Origin: DASXHY01 sp035552155
GTDB taxonomy: Bacteria > Verrucomicrobiota > Verrucomicrobiia > Limisphaerales > DASXHY01
Reading direction: 5' to 3'
Assembly (NCBI GenBank): GCA_035552155.1
Contig: DASZLX010000028.1
Location: forward strand, 62,001 to 126,000
DNA length: 64,000 nucleotides
The stretch's first letter is position 1; every line of letters starts with the position of its first letter. The notes below the pieces were generated by a model that was given only the letters and a program-made list of their open reading frames with translations, was not told the DNA's origin and did no database searches. Made by a program: the position numbers and the translations under genes. Positions 42,603-52,053 of this stretch are shown here, one piece after another.

Positions 42603-45281
42603 TCAAACCGCGCTTTGCCCGCCGCCGTCCGCGCCGCCGCCATCCAAATCTATCAAAATATCCCGTGGCTCGGCTCCCTTGCTCGGCCCCACAATCCCGC
42701 GGTTTTCCAACTCATCCATGATGCGCGCCGCGCGCGTGTAGCCCAGCCGCAATCGCCGTTGCATCAATGACACGCTCGCCTTCTGCTCACTGCGGATCAC
42801 CTCAATGCATTGCTGGATGATTTCCTCGTCCTCATCAATGCCGCTTTCGTCGCCAAAAGTGTTCGCCGGCTTGGAAAGCTGTTGATGGATTTCCACGTCG
42901 TAATTCGGCTTGCCCTGTTTGGCGATGAAATCCACCACGTCCTGAATCTCCTGGTCGGTGATGAGCGCGCCCTGTGCGCGAATCAATTTCGCCGAACCGG
43001 GCGGCAGATATAGCATGTCGCCTTTGCCCAGCAATTTGTCCGCGCCCATCGCGTCCAAAATCGTGCGCGAGTCCACCTTGGCCGCTACCTGGAACGCGAT
43101 ACGCGCCGGAATGTTCGCCTTGATGACGCCGGTAATGACATCCACGCTCGGGCGTTGCGTGGCCACGATACAATGAATTCCCGCCGCGCGCGCCATCTGC
43201 GTAATGCGCGCAATCGCCATTTCCACGTCCGCCGGCGCCACCAGCATCAAATCCGCCAATTCGTCGATGATAACCACGATGTAGGAAAGCTTTTCCGGAA
43301 TCACGATGTCATCCTCGCGCGGCACCACGATTTGTTCATCCACCTCGACCGCGAAACCCTCCGCGCCCGGTTCGACTTTTTCCTTCCGGGCCATCAACGG
43401 CAGCTCCGGCTCCTGCGGCACAATCTTTTTATTCGGCCGCGAATTGAAGGTGGCGATGTTGCGCACGCCCACCTTCGCAAAAATCTGGTAGCGCTTTTCC
43501 ATCTCGTTCACCACCCAGCGCAGCGCCAGGATGACCTTTTTCGGGTCCGTCACGACCGGCACAACGAGGTGCGGCAGCGTGTTGTAATGCTGCAGCTCGA
43601 CCACCTTGGGATCGATCATCACGAAACGCAACTGGTCGGGTGAAAATTTGTAGAGCAGCGACGCGATGATGGCATTGATGCACACCGATTTGCCCGAACC
43701 GGTGCTGCCGGCGATCAGCAGGTGCGGCATTTCCGCGAGGTCGGCCACGATGGGATGCCCGTAAACATCCTTGCCCAGCGCCAGCGGAATTCTGCACTTC
43801 GTATTGCGCCACTCCTCCGACTCCAGTAAATCGCGCATGATGACCTTAGTCTTCACCGCGTTCGGCACTTCGACGCCCACGGAACTCTTGCCCGGCACCG
43901 GCGCGAGAATGTGGATGCGCTCGGCCTTGAGCGCGGCGGCGATGTTGTTCGAAAGCGCCGTGATTTTTTCCAATTTCACGCCGGGCGCGGGATGCAATTC
44001 GTAGCGCGTAATCGTCGGCCCCTTCGTGATGTCGCCGAGGGACACATCAATGTCGAATTGCCCGAGCGTCTGCTGCATCAGCCGCGCATTGGCCATCAAC
44101 TCCTCCTTCGACTCGGTTGGCTTCACCGTCAGGTCGGGGTGCTGGAGAAAATCAAGCGAGGGCAACTGGTAATTTCCAATCAAGGGCGTCGATGCCACCG
44201 TAATTGGTTTCGGCTTGCGGGGCGCCAGTTTCGGTTTCGGCAGCGGCGCGGGCGGAGCCGAACCATCCGCGATGTGCACGACTGGCTCGGGCGCTGGCTC
44301 GGGCGGTTTGTCGGCGGGCTTGTCCCCCGTGTCGGCCTTCGCGGCATCTTTTTCATCCGGCTTGGGTTCCGCCTCTTTTCCTAAAACTTCCGCCGTCGTG
44401 GCGGCGGCGACTTCGCGGGCGGGAATGACCTCGCCCTCTACCACCGGCGTAATTTCCTTCGCGGGCTCGGGCGCGGTTTTCTTCGCGCGCGGCTTGGCCT
44501 GCGGCACGCTCAAGTCGCGCACGGTCGGTTCCGGCACCGGTTGCAAGTCCGCGCCGATACCGCTACGCTCGGCCGTGCGGTCGCCCGTGCGCTCGACTTC
44601 TTCCTGGAGCTTCTTCGCCTGTTTCTGCAAATCACGCGCCTTGCGCTCCAGCACGGCCTCCTCGGGAGTCGCGGCAGTGGATTTTTCTTCCGCGCCCGCG
44701 ACTCGGTTGCGCAGCCAGTCACCAAGTTGAAACGCCGTGAGGAACAGCAGGCTCACGAGACAAAGCGCGGCGTAAACAATCGTCGCGCCAATCGGGCCGA
44801 GCAGTGAGAAACCCCATTGGTAACGAGCGGATTCACCGTAGGTCAGATAGCCGAGGCCGCCGCCGGCGCTGTTCGCGCCGATGCTCTCGTGCACTTTTCC
44901 GAGAATCCCGCCACGGTCGGCCAGGAAAAGCAATCCCGTGAGCGAAATCAGCAGCCCAAACGACCAGAGCAACGACCATTGCAATCGTTCACGCAGATAA
45001 TGCAGAAAGCCGAACATGTAAGCCGCGCCGAAAACCGCCACCAGAAACGGCAAAAAATATCCGACCACTCCGAGCAGTAAAAAAACCCACCACGCGATGT
45101 ACGCGCCGAGCGGCCCGATGAAATTGTGCGCCGGACGGATGGGCGGGTTGTACAAATAAGTAATGTCATGCGGATCAAAAGACAATTGCGCCAGCAGCAA
45201 TAATAGTGCTGCAAGGAGCAACACCACGCCGATGACATCATCAAAACCGCGCGAAGAGCCGGAGTCTGCCTTTCGTGACAT
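42603..45281 (-). CDS. ftsK: DNA translocase FtsK/SpoIIIE
   Basis: The 892-residue protein has an N-terminal membrane domain of four helices (about residues 10-190) and a Pro/Ala/Glu/Lys-rich linker (about 200-365). The RecA-like motor domain carries Walker A GSTGSGKS near residue 525 and Walker B VIIDELADLM. A C-terminal gamma winged helix (about 825-885, including VSLMQRRLRLGYTRAARIMD) reads KOPS-like DNA sites. It pumps chromosome termini through the division septum so that dimers can be resolved. The frame is open to 45317, but the ATG at 45279-45281 (MSRKADSGSSRGFDD) is more natural, as the added codons come from repeat-like DNA. Confidence 0.95.
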   Translation of the reverse strand: MSRKADSGSSRGFDDVIGVVLLLAALLLLLAQLSFDPHDITYLYNPPIRPAHNFIGPLGAYIAWWVFLLLGVVGYFLPFLVAVFGAAYMFGFLHYLRERLQWSLLWSFGLLISLTGLLFLADRGGILGKVHESIGANSAGGGLGYLTYGESARYQWGFSLLGPIGATIVYAALCLVSLLFLTAFQLGDWLRNRVAGAEEKSTAATPEEAVLERKARDLQKQAKKLQEEVERTGDRTAERSGIGADLQPVPEPTVRDLSVPQAKPRAKKTAPEPAKEITPVVEGEVIPAREVAAATTAEVLGKEAEPKPDEKDAAKADTGDKPADKPPEPAPEPVVHIADGSAPPAPLPKPKLAPRKPKPITVASTPLIGNYQLPSLDFLQHPDLTVKPTESKEELMANARLMQQTLGQFDIDVSLGDITKGPTITRYELHPAPGVKLEKITALSNNIAAALKAERIHILAPVPGKSSVGVEVPNAVKTKVIMRDLLESEEWRNTKCRIPLALGKDVYGHPIVADLAEMPHLLIAGSTGSGKSVCINAIIASLLYKFSPDQLRFVMIDPKVVELQHYNTLPHLVVPVVTDPKKVILALRWVVNEMEKRYQIFAKVGVRNIATFNSRPNKKIVPQEPELPLMARKEKVEPGAEGFAVEVDEQIVVPREDDIVIPEKLSYIVVIIDELADLMLVAPADVEMAIARITQMARAAGIHCIVATQRPSVDVITGVIKANIPARIAFQVAAKVDSRTILDAMGADKLLGKGDMLYLPPGSAKLIRAQGALITDQEIQDVVDFIAKQGKPNYDVEIHQQLSKPANTFGDESGIDEDEEIIQQCIEVIRSEQKASVSLMQRRLRLGYTRAARIMDELENRGIVGPSKGAEPRDILIDLDGGGADGGGQSAV

Positions 45282-45427
45282 GAGGCCAGAGTAACAGCCG
45301 GAAGTTGTACGTGACAAGTGATGAGTGGGGCGGATGCCACCAGCCGCTGGTCGTAGGCCGTAAGTTCGAAACCCCGGGCGGTGACGCTTGCGGGTTCAGT
45401 GAAAACTCCATTGGGAAGGAACGGACT

Positions 45428-46273
45428 TTACGCGAATGGCACGAATTGACGCGAATTTTTCAGCCGCGGTTCGCGGTTAATCAAAGCAGATTTTACCGCC
45501 AACGACCGGTTTGATGGCTCCCCTCGCCAGCGAATCCACAAAAGCTTGATGGCCCGGATGCCTCGACGGGCAATGGGTTGGGCGAATACCGGCAAAAGCG
45601 CCATTAATGCCAGAAACCAAAACGGCGCGAATATTTCACGACTGCGGAAAGAGGAGCCGAACGAAAAGGCCTGCCCCCAGGTCGAGGACCAGGAAGCGAA
45701 ACCGCACTTCGCTAAAAATCCGGCCATACCCGTTTTTGGCCCCCAGGCCTTCAGGCTCTCCCTGCCGGAAGCGCCGTGCCTCCGATGCTCATCCCATTCG
45801 AACCCGGAATTGAACCCCGCGCGTGGATTATACAGGAAGCTGTTCACATGGCGGACGTCATCTTCCACATTACGCCGGTTCAACTGGAACTGCACGATGC
45901 CTCGATCAATAACAACCGATATATTTTCATTGGGCCGGCCATAGAACAAAGAGTGCTTGGCACAATGACTCCAAACCCAGAGGCAACCGAGAAACAGGAG
46001 CAGGCCAGCGGTCATTGCGTATGGCAAATCCCAACCGAAGCCGTGGCCTTTCTCGAACTCCCGGTTCAGTTTTCGCGGAGTGCCGATTCTAAGGCACGCC
46101 AATCGAAAGGCTTCTTTCTCATCCCGGCCGCGCCTGCGAAATTCGTCCATTGAATTCGCCAAATGGTCCTCCAACTCCCGCCGGTGATCGAATGAAAGAT
46201 GCGGCTGCGCCGCCAGTTCCTGCCGCCAATTTTCCATGGCGGCATTCAGATCGAAACGTTTTTGAGTCGCCAT
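45428..46273 (-). CDS. Membrane protein with permease-prefix-like N-terminal domain
   Basis: The 281-residue product starts with a helical domain rich in charged residues (LSFDHRRELEDHLANSMDEF, RRRGRDEKEAFRLACLRIG). I associate it with the prefix domain found before PadR-linked permeases and HAAS-type proteins. A transmembrane helix (MTAGLLLFLGCLWVWSHC) follows near residue 93 and a second near 230 (FWFLALMALLPVFAQPIA). The middle is probably extracytoplasmic. Its function is unknown. It overlaps the 3' end of the padR-like gene by 28 bases, and PadR regulators commonly control the membrane protein encoded beside them. The ATG at 46271-46273 is chosen; the open frame extends to 46393. Confidence 0.68.
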   Translation of the reverse strand: MATQKRFDLNAAMENWRQELAAQPHLSFDHRRELEDHLANSMDEFRRRGRDEKEAFRLACLRIGTPRKLNREFEKGHGFGWDLPYAMTAGLLLFLGCLWVWSHCAKHSLFYGRPNENISVVIDRGIVQFQLNRRNVEDDVRHVNSFLYNPRAGFNSGFEWDEHRRHGASGRESLKAWGPKTGMAGFLAKCGFASWSSTWGQAFSFGSSFRSREIFAPFWFLALMALLPVFAQPIARRGIRAIKLLWIRWRGEPSNRSLAVKSALINREPRLKNSRQFVPFA

Positions 46274-46584
46274 AATTTGGAGAGTGTTTTGTGAACCGTC
46301 AGCCATTGTTGGCGTTCCGCCTTCAACGCGTTGCCCCCCGCCTTGCTCAGGGAATAATATTTCCGATCGCGTCCGCTCTCTGCCTGCCGCCATTCGGACT
46401 CGATCAACCCATCGCGTTCGAGCCGGTGCAATACCGGGTAAAGCGTCCCATCACTCCACTCGATATGGCCCCCGCTCAATTCGCGGACTTTTTGGATGAT
46501 TTCGTACCCGTAACTTTCGCCATCCGCCAAAATGGACAGAACCAGCGGTTTGGACGAGGCAGCCACCAAATCTCTCGAAAGCAT
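46246..46584 (-). CDS. PadR-family transcriptional regulator
   Basis: The 112-residue protein is a compact winged-helix regulator with the PadR hallmarks ILADGESYGYEIIQKVRELS, EWSDGTLYPVLHRLERDGLI and YYSLSKAGGNALKAERQQW. Such proteins dimerise and repress transport or envelope-stress genes until a ligand binds. It overlaps the next gene, encoding a membrane protein, by 28 bases, so the pair is probably co-transcribed and autoregulated. The ATG at 46582-46584 (MLSRDLVAASSKPL) starts at the first helix; an earlier ATG at 46599 adds five residues. Confidence 0.9.
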   Translation of the reverse strand: MLSRDLVAASSKPLVLSILADGESYGYEIIQKVRELSGGHIEWSDGTLYPVLHRLERDGLIESEWRQAESGRDRKYYSLSKAGGNALKAERQQWLTVHKTLSKLWRLKNVSI

Positions 46585-46700
46585 AGATGACCTATACATT
46601 GATTAACAATGTATGTAAACCGGAAATTTGAATTGTATTTCAGAATCGCTCCGGCACGGACCAATCGTCCGCCTCCGAGCCGCCCCGGTCCCAGTGCCGC

Positions 46701-46731
46701 CACTCGACCCTCGACCCTCGACCCAAGCCCT
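46701..46731. repeat. CTCGACC tandem repeat upstream of the brkB-like gene
   Basis: ACTCGACCCTCGACCCTCGA with a further CCC contains the unit CTCGACC three times in a row, 15-45 bases before the proposed ATG of the BrkB-like gene. Such runs also appear between genes in related genomes. No ribosome binding site of the usual type is visible in it. Confidence 0.5.
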
Positions 46732-46746
46732 GTTAGGTTTTTCGCG

Positions 46747-48573
46747 ATGGCGAAAGGCAAATCCAGGCTGCAAAAACTCAAGCAGGACGCGCTGGCTTTG
46801 TGGGATGAGCGTTTTCATGCCGAGCAGGAGCTCTCGCGCCTTCACCGGTTCCTCCATTTTTGGGTGCTGGTCGCAAAAAGTTTCAACCGCAATCGCTGCC
46901 CCATTCGCGCTTCCGCGCTGTCCTTTACCACCTTGCTCGCGTTAATTCCCGTGCTGGCGGTGGCCATCAGCATCACCAGCGCGCTGCTGAAAAAACAGGG
47001 TGAAGAACAAATTTATCATTTCGTGGACCGGTTCGTTTCCGCGGTGATACCACCGGGGACGGTGACGAATTCCCCGCCTTCCACAACGGATATCAACACG
47101 AATTTGCTCACGGGTTCCGCCGGGACCAATGGCGTGGAGCCGCCGTCAACCGAGGGAATGAATGGGGTCAACGGAACCAATGCGACGGCTGAGATCGTCA
47201 TCACGAACAGTTCCCCGGCAATGGCGACGAAATCTTCCGAGACCAACGCGCCGGCAGCCGGCGAGAACGAAAGGACGGAAGCGCAAAAGGAAGTCGCGCG
47301 CCGCATCCACGAATTCATCCACAATACCCGCAGCGGCACGCTGGGTGTCACGGGCGCGATTTTGCTGGTGCTGGTGGGGATACGAATGTTTGGCAGCATC
47401 GAATCCACCTTCAACGACATCTGGGGCCTGACACGCGGACGAAATTGGCTGAATCGGATTTTGATTTATTGCACGACCATCCTGGTAAGCCCCTTCCTGC
47501 TGACGGGTGCGGCAGCGCTCACGAGCGGTCCTCATTTAAAAACCACGCACCGGCTCATCGCCGAAATGCCCGTGTTCGGCCCGATGATTTTTCCAACCCT
47601 GTCCTTGATCATCCTGTGGTTCGCCTTCGCGCTGTTTTATTTTCTCGTGCCGAACACGAAGGTGCGCTTCAGCGCGGCGCTCGTCGGCGGCATTGTGGGC
47701 GGCACCATCTGGCACGTGAACAATCTGTTCGGTTTCCTCTACGTCTCGCGCGTGGTCAGCAACAGCCGAATTTACGGCAGCCTGGGGCTGGTGCCGGTTT
47801 TCATGGCGGGAATTTATTTGTCGTGGCTCTTCCTGCTGTTCGGCGCGCAGGTGGCCTACGCTTTTCAAAATCGCGCGCTCTATTTGCAGGAGCGGCTGAC
47901 CGAAAACGTGAACCAGCGCGGGCGCGAATTCGTGGCGTTGCGCCTGATGACATGCATCGGCCAGCGGTTCCAGCGCGGCCTGCGCTCGCTGACGAGCCAG
48001 GAAATGTCCGAGGAGTTGTGCATCCCCAGCCGGCTGGTGCATCAGGTGCTGCAAACGCTCATCGCGGCGCGGCTGGTGATTGAAATCGCCGGCGAAGAAC
48101 CGGCTTATACCCCGGCGCGCCCGCTGGAACAAATCACCGCGCACCATATTTTGCAGGCAATGCGCGCGCGCGGACAGGAGTTGTTCACGCGCGACGAACC
48201 GGTGCGCGAGGAGGTCTATGGCGAGTTTGCGCGCATCCAGGAAGCCGAAAGAAAAGCCGCCTCGTCGGTGACCATGCTGGCGCTGGTGCACCGCGCGGAG
48301 GCCCGGCTGGAACTCGCACCGCCGGTCTCCGATGGAGAAGAGAAAACGGTGGAACTCTCACCCGCACTGGTGCCGGCGAAAAAACCGCAGGCCGAGGCTT
48401 CCCCGCTCCCGCTGCAACACGGCGAGATTCAACCAATAGCCGCGGCGACGGCACCTGAACCGGCGGCGGAGGCGGAAACTCCCACCGCGCCGCCGAAACC
48501 AGTGGAAAAAATTTCGAGCAGCAAACCCGTGGTTGAACCCGTCACCGACGAAGAAAGGGATTTTCCATTATGA
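46747..48573 (+). CDS. YihY/BrkB-family membrane protein with low-complexity insert and winged-helix tail
   Basis: The 608-residue protein is about twice the usual family size. Its core (residues 35-85 and 200-385) holds the six-helix YihY/BrkB fold, with RASALSFTTLLALIPVLAVA and GSLGLVPVFMAGIYLSWLF. Between helices 1 and 2 is a roughly 100-residue Asn/Thr/Ser-rich stretch (about 100-180) that should face outside. After the membrane part comes a winged-helix-like domain (about 415-480, with SQEMSEELCIPSRLVHQVLQ), then an Ala/Pro/Glu-rich tail. The family was once called RNase BN, which was wrong; function is unsettled. The ATG at 46747 is chosen. The stop overlaps the start of the alanine dehydrogenase gene (ATGA). 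Confidence 0.82.
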   Translation: MAKGKSRLQKLKQDALALWDERFHAEQELSRLHRFLHFWVLVAKSFNRNRCPIRASALSFTTLLALIPVLAVAISITSALLKKQGEEQIYHFVDRFVSAVIPPGTVTNSPPSTTDINTNLLTGSAGTNGVEPPSTEGMNGVNGTNATAEIVITNSSPAMATKSSETNAPAAGENERTEAQKEVARRIHEFIHNTRSGTLGVTGAILLVLVGIRMFGSIESTFNDIWGLTRGRNWLNRILIYCTTILVSPFLLTGAAALTSGPHLKTTHRLIAEMPVFGPMIFPTLSLIILWFAFALFYFLVPNTKVRFSAALVGGIVGGTIWHVNNLFGFLYVSRVVSNSRIYGSLGLVPVFMAGIYLSWLFLLFGAQVAYAFQNRALYLQERLTENVNQRGREFVALRLMTCIGQRFQRGLRSLTSQEMSEELCIPSRLVHQVLQTLIAARLVIEIAGEEPAYTPARPLEQITAHHILQAMRARGQELFTRDEPVREEVYGEFARIQEAERKAASSVTMLALVHRAEARLELAPPVSDGEEKTVELSPALVPAKKPQAEASPLPLQHGEIQPIAAATAPEPAAEAETPTAPPKPVEKISSSKPVVEPVTDEERDFPL

Positions 48574-49670
48574 TCATCGGCGTCCCCAGGGAAATCAAAC
48601 AACAGGAATATCGCGTGGCGCTGTTGCCCAGCGGTGCGTATCAACTCATCAAGCGCGGCCATGAAGTCGTGGTCGAGCGCGGCGCGGGAGCCGGCGCGGG
48701 CTATCCCGATGCCGAGTACGAGCAGGCCGGCGCGAGGATGCTTGGCTCGCACCCAGAAATCTTCGACCGCGCCGACCTCATCGTGAAGGTCAAGGAGCCG
48801 TTGCCGGAGGAATTCAATTTATTGCGCCAGGGCCAGGTGCTGTTCACGTATCTCCACCTCGCCGCCAGCCGACCGCTCACGGAAGCGCTGATGAAATCCG
48901 GCGTCACCGCGCTGGCCTACGAAACGGTGGAAGTCAACCGCCGCCTGCCGTTGCTCGAGCCGATGAGCGAAATCGCCGGGCGCATGTCCATCCTGGTGGG
49001 CGGTTATTTCCTGCAAAAACATTTTGGTGGCAGCGGCGTGCTCCTCGGCGGCGTGCCGGGTGTGCTCCCGGGAAAAGTCGTGGTGCTCGGCGGCGGCGCG
49101 GCCGGCATTAACGCCGCGCGCATGGCGCAGGGGCTCGGGGCGGACGTCACGATCCTCGAAATGGACCTGGAACGAATGCGCTTCCTCGACATCACGCTGC
49201 ACACCGCGCACACATTGTATTCGAACGAATCGCACCTGCTGGAATTGATGCCGAACGTGGACCTGCTCATCGGCGCGGTGCTGGTGCCGGGAGCCAGGGC
49301 TCCGAAATTGATTGGCCGCGCCATGCTGCGAAAAATGCGCCCCGGCAGCGTGCTGGTGGACATCGCCATCGACCAGGGCGGCTGCGCGGAAACTTCGCAC
49401 CCGACCACACATCACGACCCGGTGTTCGTCGAGGAAGGCGTGACGCATTATTGCGTGGCCAACATGCCGGGAGCTTACGCGCGCACGGCCACGCAGGCTT
49501 TGACAAACGTCACCTACCGTTACATCGAGTTGCTGGCAGATTACGGCCTGGCGGAAGTGTGCGAAAAGCAGCCGGCGCTGCTGAGCGGCGTCAATATCAT
49601 GAACGGCGGCGTCACGCACAAAGCCATCGCCGAGGCACACGGAATGGATTACTCGCCGGTGAAGTTTTAG
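48570..49670 (+). CDS. ald: Alanine dehydrogenase
   Basis: The 366-residue NAD-dependent enzyme begins MIIGVPREIKQQEYRVALLP, has the catalytic region VKVKEPL and YLHLAA, and the Rossmann motif VVLGGGAAGINAARMA. It interconverts L-alanine and pyruvate plus ammonia in the cytosol, either assimilating ammonia or releasing carbon from alanine. Alanine could be the amino donor or acceptor product of the AGXT2-like transaminase of the pyrimidine island, which is inference, since the two are 26 kb apart. Its ATG overlaps the stop codon of the BrkB-like gene by four bases. No terminator hairpin is seen in the 75-base gap behind it, which is filled by a dispersed repeat. Confidence 0.95.
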   Translation: MIIGVPREIKQQEYRVALLPSGAYQLIKRGHEVVVERGAGAGAGYPDAEYEQAGARMLGSHPEIFDRADLIVKVKEPLPEEFNLLRQGQVLFTYLHLAASRPLTEALMKSGVTALAYETVEVNRRLPLLEPMSEIAGRMSILVGGYFLQKHFGGSGVLLGGVPGVLPGKVVVLGGGAAGINAARMAQGLGADVTILEMDLERMRFLDITLHTAHTLYSNESHLLELMPNVDLLIGAVLVPGARAPKLIGRAMLRKMRPGSVLVDIAIDQGGCAETSHPTTHHDPVFVEEGVTHYCVANMPGAYARTATQALTNVTYRYIELLADYGLAEVCEKQPALLSGVNIMNGGVTHKAIAEAHGMDYSPVKF

Positions 49671-49674
49671 GACA

Positions 49675-49722
49675 CGCGGAGGCCGCCTCGCCTGGGAGCG
49701 CCGGCGTCTCGCCGGCTGAACG
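49675..49722. repeat. Dispersed GCCGGCGTCTCGCCGGC repeat
   Basis: GGAGCGCCGGCGTCTCGCCG is a short perfect palindrome core within a GC-rich element like the one at 1-30 (GGCGCAGGCGTCTCGCCTGC). It sits between the convergent ends of the ald gene and the response-regulator gene. Confidence 0.65.
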
Positions 49723-49745
49723 TCAGTGCTACCAGGGAGAAATAA

Positions 49746-50171
49746 TTACATACTGGCTACCGGACGGACATTCGTCTGGACCCAGTAATGAGCCACCGTT
49801 TTGACCAATTGCGTGAGCGCGTCGAGATCCGGCGGTTTGACTAAAAAGGAATTCGCTCCCAGATCGTAAGCGCGATTGATATCCGTCGTCTGGCTGGAGG
49901 AAGTCAACAAAATCACCGGCAGCCGTTTCAAATTGGGCTGATTGCGTATCCACGCCAGGACTTCCAGGCCCGAAACGCGCGGAAGCTTTACGTCCAGCAG
50001 CACACACACCGGCGGACCGCCTCCCCGCGCGCCTTTTTCCAGTTCCGCGATCGCTTCATCACCATCGTTTACGACGTGCAATCTCGCCGCGATGCCCGCG
50101 CGGCTGAACGCCAGGTTCATCAGCACGACGTCGTCGGGATTGTCTTCCACATGAAGAATTCTATTTTCCAT
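49746..50171 (-). CDS. Single-domain response regulator
   Basis: The 141-residue product is a lone REC domain of the Rcp1/CheY-like group, with the acidic pair VEDNPDD, phospho-acceptor Asp in LLDVKLPRVSG, the Thr/Ser switch in LLTSSSQ and the Lys in FLVKPPD. It has no output domain, so it should pass phosphate on or bind a partner. It is the last gene of the kinase operon, starting 2 bases after the stop of the PAS kinase gene, and probably receives phosphate from that kinase or from the giant kinase upstream. ATG 50169-50171; the open frame further upstream is shadow of the kinase gene. Confidence 0.92.
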   Translation of the reverse strand: MENRILHVEDNPDDVVLMNLAFSRAGIAARLHVVNDGDEAIAELEKGARGGGPPVCVLLDVKLPRVSGLEVLAWIRNQPNLKRLPVILLTSSSQTTDINRAYDLGANSFLVKPPDLDALTQLVKTVAHYWVQTNVRPVASM

Positions 50172-50173
50172 TG

Positions 50174-51991
50174 TCAATTTGCAGGGGTCGTTGATTCGCG
50201 CCGGGCTTTGAATCCGTTTTCGCCTGTGTCGGCGGGAAGTTCCACCCAGAAGCGGGTGCCGCGTTCGGCCTGGGATTCCAGGCCCACGCGTCCGCCCATG
50301 CGTTCCACGCCTTTGCGCACGATCGCCAGGCCCAGGCCCGTTCCGGGAAATGCGTGCGAGGGATGCAACCGCTCGAACAATCCGAAAATCTTTTCGTGAA
50401 ATTCCTTTTCGATGCCGATGCCGTTGTCTTCGACCCAAATGCGGAGCGAGCGCTGGTGTCCGGGGACGGGCGCGGGCGCGTTTTCCGGCTTTTCCCCGGA
50501 CGACCCGTTGGCGGCCACTTCCTCCGTCCAGATGCGCAATTGCGGCGAGCGGTCCTTGCCGACGAATTTCAATCCGTTATCAATCAGGTTCGCGAGGATT
50601 TGCTGCACGGTGGGCAAATGGGCCGTGACAATTCCGAGCGGCGACTTCACATCGATGCTGGCCCGGGTTTCCTGGATTTCGCGTTCGCGCAAAGTCACAA
50701 TTTCATTCACGACTCCGTCCAGATTGACCTTAGTGGGCGGCATGGAAGCCCTTGCCACCCGGCTGTATTCCAACAGGTCCTGCAACAAACTATCCATCCG
50801 CTTCGCCGAGTTGGCGATGCGCCGCACGTAATCCGAACCCTGGGCGCCCAGCTTGTTTTCTTCGCCATCCATCAAGGCCTGGGCAAATCCGCTCATGGAG
50901 CGGAGCGGCGCGCGCAGATCGTGCGAGATGGAATAATTGAAGGTCTCGAGTTCGCGGTTCACTTCGGTGAGCGCGGCAATGCGGTTTTCCAATTCACCGT
51001 TCAATTGGAGGATTTTTTCCTCCGCCTCTCTGCGCGCGGTGACATTCCGGCCAAAAATATAAATCAGCTTTTCCGCCGGAAACGGCGCGGCCGTCCAGCC
51101 AATCCACCGATAGCTACCGTCCTTGTGCAGACATCGGAGTTCGAAGTATTCCACCGGCAATCCTTGCTTCAGGATTTGCACCCGATCGAGAATCATCGGC
51201 AGGTCTCCCGGATGGACCAGCTTGTCCGGCGTGACTCCCCTCAGTTCCTCTTCCGAATACCCCAGCACTTTTTCCCACGCGGCATTTACCTGCAACAAGT
51301 GTCCGTCAAAATCGCCAATGCCCAGCATGTCCAGCGCGAGCGTAAAAAACCGGTTGCGCTTGGTCTCAGCCTCGAGCTTGTCCTCGGCCTCGGCCAGGCG
51401 GCGGCGGTGTTCGGCTTCCTCCACTTCCCGCAGCCGTTCGGCCTGTTGCTTGATGTGCTCGGTCTTGCGCCAGAGATCGACGAAAACGCTGACCTTGGCG
51501 CGCAGCACGTCGGGAACAATCGGCGTCAGGATGTAATCGACCGCTCCCAGCGAATAGCCCTGATACATTTGCGCGGGCGAATTCCCGATGGACGTGACGA
51601 AGATGATCGGGGTGTGTTCCGACGACGGCCGCTTGCGGATCATCGCGGCGGTTTCAAAACCATCCATGGTGGGCATCGAAACATCCATCAGGATGACCGC
51701 GAATTCATTTTTCAGCAGCAGTCGCAGCGCTTCCTTGCCCGAATGCGCCTCGACGACGTTTTGTCCCAGCGGCGCGAGAACCGCGCCGAGGGCGAGCAAT
51801 TTGTCCTTTCGGTCATCGACCAGGAGAATATTCACTTTGCTGTTCAACTTGCCTATTGGTTTGCCGTTATCCACGCCATTTTTTTTCGCAGGGTCCGGGC
51901 CCGCCACCGAGCCGTTTTTTGTGACCGGCTCTTCCAGGTCCGAAACAAGTTCCTGTACCGAATCGTTGATGGCAAGTTTAGCGATTTTCAT
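50174..51991 (-). CDS. Receiver-PAS sensor histidine kinase
   Basis: The 605-residue soluble kinase has an N-terminal receiver domain (about 50-175, with ILLVDDRKDK and phospho-acceptor Asp in ILMDVSMPTMDG). A short coiled coil and a PAS/PAC unit (about 215-335, FTLALDMLGIGDFDGHLLQV to GRNVTARREA) follow. The HisKA helix has the phospho-His in SISHDLRAPLRSM, of the phytochrome-like type, and the ATPase domain shows WVEDNGIGIEKEFHEKIFG and GTGLGLAIVRKG. A receiver at the input end suggests that it is switched by phosphotransfer from another kinase, most simply the giant kinase encoded 62 bases upstream. The PAS has no visible cofactor clue. Confidence 0.92.
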   Translation of the reverse strand: MKIAKLAINDSVQELVSDLEEPVTKNGSVAGPDPAKKNGVDNGKPIGKLNSKVNILLVDDRKDKLLALGAVLAPLGQNVVEAHSGKEALRLLLKNEFAVILMDVSMPTMDGFETAAMIRKRPSSEHTPIIFVTSIGNSPAQMYQGYSLGAVDYILTPIVPDVLRAKVSVFVDLWRKTEHIKQQAERLREVEEAEHRRRLAEAEDKLEAETKRNRFFTLALDMLGIGDFDGHLLQVNAAWEKVLGYSEEELRGVTPDKLVHPGDLPMILDRVQILKQGLPVEYFELRCLHKDGSYRWIGWTAAPFPAEKLIYIFGRNVTARREAEEKILQLNGELENRIAALTEVNRELETFNYSISHDLRAPLRSMSGFAQALMDGEENKLGAQGSDYVRRIANSAKRMDSLLQDLLEYSRVARASMPPTKVNLDGVVNEIVTLREREIQETRASIDVKSPLGIVTAHLPTVQQILANLIDNGLKFVGKDRSPQLRIWTEEVAANGSSGEKPENAPAPVPGHQRSLRIWVEDNGIGIEKEFHEKIFGLFERLHPSHAFPGTGLGLAIVRKGVERMGGRVGLESQAERGTRFWVELPADTGENGFKARRESTTPAN

Positions 51992-52053
51992 AGCCGGCCC
52001 GGATTAAACGCTGTCCGGCGGGTATGCCGGACATGGGACATTATTTCGTATGA

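Noticed and set aside
45340..45390. tRNA-like string with GTTCGAAACCCC
   Set aside because: No acceptor stem, anticodon arm or D arm can be folded around it.
46747..48573. Annotation as ribonuclease BN
   Set aside because: The old RNase BN label for the YihY/BrkB family was mistaken; no nuclease motif is visible.
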